Of a stretch of DNA of 64,000 bases, positions 59,298 through 64,000 are shown piece by piece (within the stretch, counting starts at the first letter, position 1; each line of letters opens with the position of its first letter). The stretch is from Lentzea albidocapillata subsp. violacea. GTDB taxonomy: Bacteria; Actinomycetota; Actinomycetes; Mycobacteriales; Pseudonocardiaceae. The stretch is taken from contig NZ_FNET01000017.1 in NCBI RefSeq assembly GCF_900100275.1, forward strand, positions 86,917 through 150,916, written 5' to 3'. A model generated the notes under the pieces. It did not search any database. It had not been told where the DNA came from and was given only the letters and a program-made list of their open reading frames with translations. The translations under genes and the position numbers were made by a program.

Positions 59298-60580
59298 ATG
59301 CGACGAACCGAACATGCTGACGCGTTAGATCTCGATTGGCCACACCTCCGGCCGCGCGGGGCAAACCCTCTGCGGGCCTACGTGGCACGTCGCATGTTCT
59401 TGTGGAGTGTCCGCAAGCTGCCCCTCTCGGTTCTTCTGCCCAATGGCGAGAGACATGGCGGAGGCAATGGCCAGTTCAAGCATGGCGGAGATCCGGCGCT
59501 ACTGATCTCCGATCCTGAAACCTTCTTCAGCCGCTTGGGTTCGGATGGCGCACTGGGCTTCGGTGAGTCGCACCTGCTGAATTCCTGGACAAGCGGTTCC
59601 TCACCCGAGATCAACCAGATCGCCTACGACGAACTGGCGGCCTGGCTGGCGATCTACGGACGCTGGCTGAGGAAGAAGGAATCGGCACTCACCTATCAAG
59701 CTCGCGCTATCTGGCAGCTCGGGTTGCCGAGATCTGAAGCCAACAGCAGACTGGGTGCGAGGTCCAATGTTCGCGCACACTACGATCTCGACTCCCGCTT
59801 GTTCGAGCTGTTTCTCGACGAGTCCATGACGTACTCGTCGGCCTGGTTTGAACCGGGCGACGACTTGGCCACGGCGCAGCGGCGCAAAATCGATGCGATC
59901 CTGGACCTGGCCAGAGTCGGACCGGGTAGCCGGCTGCTGGACATCGGTAGCGGGTTTGGGGCTCTGGCATGCAGAGCAGCCAGCGAACGCGAAGCGAACG
60001 TAGTCGGGCTGACGCTGTCATCGAACCAGCTGAAGCATGCGACAACGCACTCGGAGGAGCGTGGAATCGGCGAACTCGTACGCTTTCGACTGGAAGACTA
60101 TAGGGAACATTCCGGCTCGTACGATTCCGTCGTCAGCGTCGAGATGATCGAGGCAGTCGGGTCGGAGTACTGGGAAGAATACTTTCAGACGGTGGATCGA
60201 CTCCTTCGGCCGGGAGGCTGGTTCGCACTTCAGGCGATCACGTTTCGCACCGGAAGATGACGTCGTCCCGTCGCGACTTCAGCTGGGTTGACCGCTATAT
60301 CTTCCCGGGCGGGCAGCTTCCCAGCCTGCGGGCCATTTCCAGGATAGTTCGATCGTCCACCACGCTTGAGATCACCGAAACCCGACGACTGAGCGACTCT
60401 TATGCGCAGACCCTGAGGGAATGGCGACACCGGTTTACCGAGGCACTGCCGACGGTAAAAACGCTCGGATTCGACGAACGGTTCTGCCGCCTGTGGAATC
60501 TTTACTTGTCCTACTTTGAGGCATCCTTCCGGGCACGGTACTGCAATGTATGGCAGATCGGAATGCGCAAGCGAGCCTGA
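59298..60580 (+). pseudogene. Cyclopropane-fatty-acyl-phospholipid synthase-like methyltransferase, frameshifted
   Basis: ATG at 59298 follows AAAGGA. The first frame (to 60260) has 'NVRAHYDLDSRLFELFLDES', 'MTYSSAWF', the SAM motif 'GSRLLDIGSGFGALACRAA' and 'VVSVEMIEAVGSEYWEEYF', i.e. a normal CFA synthase up to 'FALQAITF'. The expected continuation 'HRKMTSSRRDFSWVDRYIFP' is in another frame (60257-60580) and ends normally near 'SYFEASFRARYCNVWQIGM'. The break lies near 60243-60252. The Cys and His residues of the first part are intact, but loss of the C-terminal ~110 residues should inactivate it unless this is a sequencing error or programmed shift. Confidence 0.8.
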
Positions 60581-60609
60581 TGCCTTTTCTCGAGCCTCGA
60601 CGGACGCCG

Positions 60610-60637
60610 CCGTGCTCGACCGCGTCGTCGAGCACGG
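60610..60637. terminator. Bidirectional hairpin between CFA relic and tyrosinase fusion
   Basis: CCGTGCTCGAC (60610-60620) pairs perfectly with GTCGAGCACGG (60627-60637), between the two convergent stops. Confidence 0.7.
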
Positions 60638-60666
60638 TGGCCTGTTCAGCCGATCGGCGCTGTCAC

Positions 60667-63345
60667 CTAACGACAAGCGGACTTGACGCAGGCGGCGACC
60701 CGGTCGGGGTCGATCTTGTTCCGTTCCAGGAGCCGGCGCACGCCGTCGTTCTCCAGCAGGCAGAGCAGGAACGCGCAGCCGTCCAGATCGCGGCCGGGCC
60801 GGGGACGGGGGTCGATCACCAGCGGAGGCGCCTGGTCACCGCGCGACCAGACGGCGAAAGTGCGGAGCTCCTCGCGAGTGAACGCAGTGCCGCGCAGATC
60901 CGCGCCTCTCGCCCGGACCAGCACCCGGTACACCCCCGGCTCCGCGGTGGGAATCGAGACGGCGAACATCCCAGGCCCGGACAGCGGCATGACCACCTGG
61001 CCTCCGCTGGGACCGGTCACCACGGCACTCACGGCCGCGGAGGACAACGGGATCCCGCTGTCCGTCAAGGTCGCCGTCAGCAGCGCCGGAGTGCCAGGCA
61101 GCCGCGAGCCCTGGCTCAGCGCCACGCCGAGCCGCAGTGCGCTGCGGGCCTGCACCGACAACGTGAACGGCACGCCGTGCGCCTTGATTCCCGTCACGAT
61201 CCGCTCGAACAGCTGCCCGCCGCGTTTGCGGTCAGCGAGGCGCTCGCGCAGTTCGGTGATCCAGCCATCAAGCTCGCGCCCCTCCACCGACAGCACCGCC
61301 TGCCACTCCCCCGCCTGACCTGCCACCCGCAGCACGCGGTAGGCCTCGCCGACGACCTCCACCGGGCTCGCGGTGGAGCCGTCCGGTGCGATGAGCTCGA
61401 CGCGCAATGCCCGCGCCGTCTCACCGAGCACCAGCACGTCCGCGCGGATGTCGGCGGCGGTGAGCAGGAACGGGACGACGACCTTGCCGCCGACCGGGAC
61501 GAAGCCGTCGGGGTCGACCACGATGGCGGCGTTCGTCGCTCCGGCCAGCACCTGGGCGAAGTACTTCTGCAGCAGGAGCTGGTCGTCCGCGCCGGGGTTG
61601 CCGGTGAGCAGGAGGTAGCCGCCGGTGCCGTTGGCGATGTCGGCCAGGGCGCCGGGGTTGAGCTGGTCGGCGGTTCCGAGGCCGATGGCGAAGACGCGGC
61701 TGTGCACGGAGGACGCGGCGGCGGCGATGGTCTTGTCTGCTGTTTCGTGGCCGTCGGTGAACACCACGGTGGCCGTGTGGTCGTAGTCCATCGTGATCGG
61801 TGCGAGCTGGGCGGCGGCGCTCTCCAGGCCGTCGCCGATGGCGGTGAGCCCGCTCGGGTCGGTGAGCGTCCCGGTGATCGCGGTGGACGCGGCGAGACGG
61901 CCGGCTCCGCCGATCATGGGACCGGCGTCCGCGACCGGTGCGGCTTCGGCGGCGTCGGTGTCGAAACGGACGACGCCGATGGCGTCGTTGTCGTCGAGCA
62001 GCGTGACGAACAGCGGCGCGGAGTCGTGCAGCACGTCCATGCGGGTCTTGCCCAGCAGGCCGGAGCTGAGGCTCATGCTGCCGGAGCGGTCCAGGACCAG
62101 TGAGGTCGCCACGGTCGGGTTCCCCACCACCGTGGCGGTCACCGGGACCACGAACACGTCACCGGTCTCGTCGATCGTGACCGTCAACGTCCCGGAGTCC
62201 GACGAGCCCTCCGCGCCTGGCGTGTAGAGCACCCAGACCAGCAGGTCGGTGGCCTCGAAGCCGTTGGGGTGCGGCGAGGTGACCGAGGCGGACAGGACGG
62301 TGAACGGGGCGGTCACCGACGCGGTGGCGGTCACCTCGGTGCAGCCGCGGACACGCAGCCGCAGCGCGCGGGCGGTCGGCAGGTGCTCGATGACGTCGAG
62401 GAACCGGATCGGGTCGCCGGCCACGGGCGAGAGCTGTTCCACGGTCAGCGGGAGGGTGTCGTAGCAGGGCGGGCGCACCACGGACGGGTGGCGGCAGTTC
62501 TTGCTCTCGACCGCGGGCGATGCGCCGACCCACGGGTCGAGCGGCGCGCCGAACTGGACGGTGCCGTTCCAGGGCTGCATCGGGTCCAGGATGCTGCCGG
62601 GTCCGGTGGTGTTCGACTGGTCGCCGTACACCTGGTCCGGATCGAGCCGCCAGTCCTGCCCCGGCTGCGCCTGCCACATCGCGAACAACCGGTCCACGTT
62701 GCTGTGCAACAGGAACACGAACGGATCCTCGAACGCCTGGTGCTGGCCACCGATGTCCCCGCCGACGTAACCGTGCGCGCTGCCGTGCCACCCCTCCAGC
62801 TCGTTGCGGAACGCTTCCCACTGCTCGGCCTGGGGAAGGCCGTCGGCGCTGCCGATGATCGCCGCGTCGGAGTCGATCCCCGGTGCGCCGAGACCCGCGT
62901 CCCGCTCGACGGACTGGGGAGGATCGGCCGGGTTTCCGGTCTGTTCGCGGCTGCCCGCGAGCACGCCACCGTTGTGCAGCGCGGCGAGCGGTCCGTCGAC
63001 CATTCCGTTCATCGTGCCGTAGAGGGTGCTGGAGGAGAGGTCGACGGTGCCGCCCTGACCGTCGGACGCGGCGCGCGGGTCCTGCGTCCAGTCCCAGTAG
63101 TGCAGGGCGACATCAGGGTTCGACTGCTGCAGCAACGCCTCGAACCGGTTGCAGAGCTCGCGGTGCCACGGCAGGAAGGAGTTGCCGCCGTGGTTGTGCG
63201 TCGACTGGTGGATTTCGTCCTGCTTGTCCCAGTAGGACACTCCTCCGGGGAAGGCGTGCAGGTCGGCCTGCAGCAGGGCGTCGATGAACGCCTGCCGCTC
63301 GGCGGTCGTGAGGTGAGCGATGTTCCGTCTGACCGGTCCAGCCAT
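60667..63345 (-). CDS. Tyrosinase-vWA fusion protein
   Basis: 892 residues from an ATG at 63343-63345 preceded by AAGGGGG. Residues ~1-290 are a type 3 copper domain: CuA ligands in 'IHQSTHNHGGNSFLPWHREL' and CuB in 'GWHGSAHGYVGG' plus 'FVFLLHSNVDRLFAMWQ'. Residues ~300-400 are beta-rich. A vWA domain follows from ~415, MIDAS 'LVLDRSGSMSL', 'TAITGTLTDPSGLTAIGDGL' and 'ATVVFTDGHETAD'. A beta-sandwich-like C-terminal region ends in a Cys-containing helix ('CAFLLCLLENDG'). No signal peptide is seen. Bacterial tyrosinases are usually ~270-300 residues with a caddie protein; this fusion would combine phenol oxidation with a vWA adhesion/assembly module. Substrate and site are unknown. Confidence 0.85.
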   Translation of the reverse strand: MAGPVRRNIAHLTTAERQAFIDALLQADLHAFPGGVSYWDKQDEIHQSTHNHGGNSFLPWHRELCNRFEALLQQSNPDVALHYWDWTQDPRAASDGQGGTVDLSSSTLYGTMNGMVDGPLAALHNGGVLAGSREQTGNPADPPQSVERDAGLGAPGIDSDAAIIGSADGLPQAEQWEAFRNELEGWHGSAHGYVGGDIGGQHQAFEDPFVFLLHSNVDRLFAMWQAQPGQDWRLDPDQVYGDQSNTTGPGSILDPMQPWNGTVQFGAPLDPWVGASPAVESKNCRHPSVVRPPCYDTLPLTVEQLSPVAGDPIRFLDVIEHLPTARALRLRVRGCTEVTATASVTAPFTVLSASVTSPHPNGFEATDLLVWVLYTPGAEGSSDSGTLTVTIDETGDVFVVPVTATVVGNPTVATSLVLDRSGSMSLSSGLLGKTRMDVLHDSAPLFVTLLDDNDAIGVVRFDTDAAEAAPVADAGPMIGGAGRLAASTAITGTLTDPSGLTAIGDGLESAAAQLAPITMDYDHTATVVFTDGHETADKTIAAAASSVHSRVFAIGLGTADQLNPGALADIANGTGGYLLLTGNPGADDQLLLQKYFAQVLAGATNAAIVVDPDGFVPVGGKVVVPFLLTAADIRADVLVLGETARALRVELIAPDGSTASPVEVVGEAYRVLRVAGQAGEWQAVLSVEGRELDGWITELRERLADRKRGGQLFERIVTGIKAHGVPFTLSVQARSALRLGVALSQGSRLPGTPALLTATLTDSGIPLSSAAVSAVVTGPSGGQVVMPLSGPGMFAVSIPTAEPGVYRVLVRARGADLRGTAFTREELRTFAVWSRGDQAPPLVIDPRPRPGRDLDGCAFLLCLLENDGVRRLLERNKIDPDRVAACVKSACR

Positions 63346-63449
63346 CGTGGGCCCCCTTCGTGCGGATAACTCGCGGAGGGCGGGCGGCGCGCGCAAATAC
63401 ACCATCGCCGCCCGCCTTCGTGAGGCGGGCGGCGAACCGAGGTGGATGA

Positions 63450-64000
63450 TCAGACGCCGGCAGGCTCGCGCTCGGCGTCCCGGGCAGCCGCACGGCTGCC
63501 GCGCAACGTCCCGGCCGCGATGAGCGCGCCCGCCACCGCGATGCCGGCGGCACCGATGAACGCGGCGGACACACCGGTGGTCATCGCGGTCGCGTCACCG
63601 AGCTGACCGGCTCCGAACGAGGCGGCCAGCGCGGTCATCGCGGCCAGGCCGAGCGCGGACCCGATCTGGTAGCTGGTGTTGACGATGCCCGACGCGAGGC
63701 CGCCTTCCTCCGGACGTGCGCTGGAGATGGCGGTGCCGAGCGAGGGGATGAACGCCAGCGCCATGCCGGTCGCGGCCAGCAGCGACGCGGGCAGCACGTC
63801 CACCCAGTAGTTGCCGTCCGGGCGCACCAGGGCCAGCCACCCCAGACCGGCGGCGAGCACGACGAGCCCGGTCACCACCATCGGCTTGACGCCGAACCGC
63901 GCGGTGAGCCGAGGCGCCACGACCACCATCAGCACCATGATCGCGGTGGTCATCGGCAGCAGCGCCGAGCCGCTGGCGAAGGCACCGAGACCCAGCACCT
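63450..64000 (-). CDS. MFS exporter of the DHA2/EmrB-QacA type (C-terminal part, start outside window)
   Basis: At least 183 residues continue past the window edge. About five membrane helices are visible ('LLPMTTAIMVLMVVVAP', 'KPMVVTGLVVLAAGLGWLAL', 'LAATGMALAFIPSLGTAI'), the motif 'GGLASGIVNTSYQIGSALGL' (motif C-like 'G..SG...T.RQ.G.A.G') and a last helix 'AAFIGAAGIAVAGALIAAG'. It resembles 14-helix drug/proton antiporters. The substrate is not predictable. It lies 104 bases upstream of the tyrosinase-fusion gene on the same strand. Confidence 0.88.
   Translation of the reverse strand, partial: VLGLGAFASGSALLPMTTAIMVLMVVVAPRLTARFGVKPMVVTGLVVLAAGLGWLALVRPDGNYWVDVLPASLLAATGMALAFIPSLGTAISSARPEEGGLASGIVNTSYQIGSALGLAAMTALAASFGAGQLGDATAMTTGVSAAFIGAAGIAVAGALIAAGTLRGSRAAARDAEREPAGV

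Overview
The window is high-GC DNA with GTG/TTG starts, frequent 4-base ATGA/GTGA gene overlaps and actinobacterial gene families (FxsT-like STAND protein, MimR-like regulator, CsbD, DUF4407, DUF6338). It is most likely a chromosomal piece of a Pseudonocardiales-type actinomycete (Lentzea, Saccharothrix or Actinosynnema are plausible). Genus is inferred from gene content only. No rRNA, tRNA or CRISPR array was seen.

Layout. (1) 1-9017: end of a probable alpha-KG/HExxH peptide hydroxylase, converging on an operon of an FxsT-like SAV_2336/NB-ARC/TPR protein, a MoxR ATPase and a nucleotide-cyclase/VMAP-C protein. A Crp-family regulator with an intact cNMP cassette lies divergently, followed by a small membrane protein and a 162-bp MITE-like element. 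(2) 9234-13490: the accessory half of a propane-monooxygenase-type locus (amidohydrolase, DUF59 protein, Zn alcohol dehydrogenase, divergent GAF regulator) without monooxygenase subunits. (3) 13595-17043: purQ and a PurS-like/PurL fusion. (4) 17240-23831: DUF4407 protein with a small partner, and a divergent NB-ARC/TPR protein.

(5) 23835-39686: the centrepiece, a minus-strand operon of ten genes: 53-aa protein, EAD1-CHAT protease, coiled-coil protein, tandem AAA+ ATPase, zinc-ribbon protein, TRAFAC GTPase, GAP1-like protein, Hsp70-like ATPase, second coiled-coil protein, membrane-anchored vWA protein. It fits the predicted NTP-dependent conflict systems built on GTPases, AAA+ ATPases and caspase-like effectors. 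An IS200/IS605 element with intact TnpB is inserted exactly at one start codon. (6) 39735-45436: DUF6338 membrane protein, radical SAM activase, cold-shock protein, ADP-ribosylglycohydrolase, CsbD, a beta-lactamase-fold serine hydrolase and two paralogous small secreted proteins.

(7) 45970-54415: a glycosyltransferase, a 47-bp tandem repeat, and a five-gene MoxR/vWA/SWIM/DUF5682 operon resembling E. coli yehLMPQ. (8) 54690-64000: a decayed phosphotransferase, a secreted subtilase, a lower-GC trio (alpha/beta hydrolase, membrane protein, frameshifted CFA synthase), a tyrosinase-vWA fusion and the end of an MFS exporter. Three separate MoxR/AAA+/vWA/STAND assemblies in 64 kb give the window the look of a conflict or signalling island.
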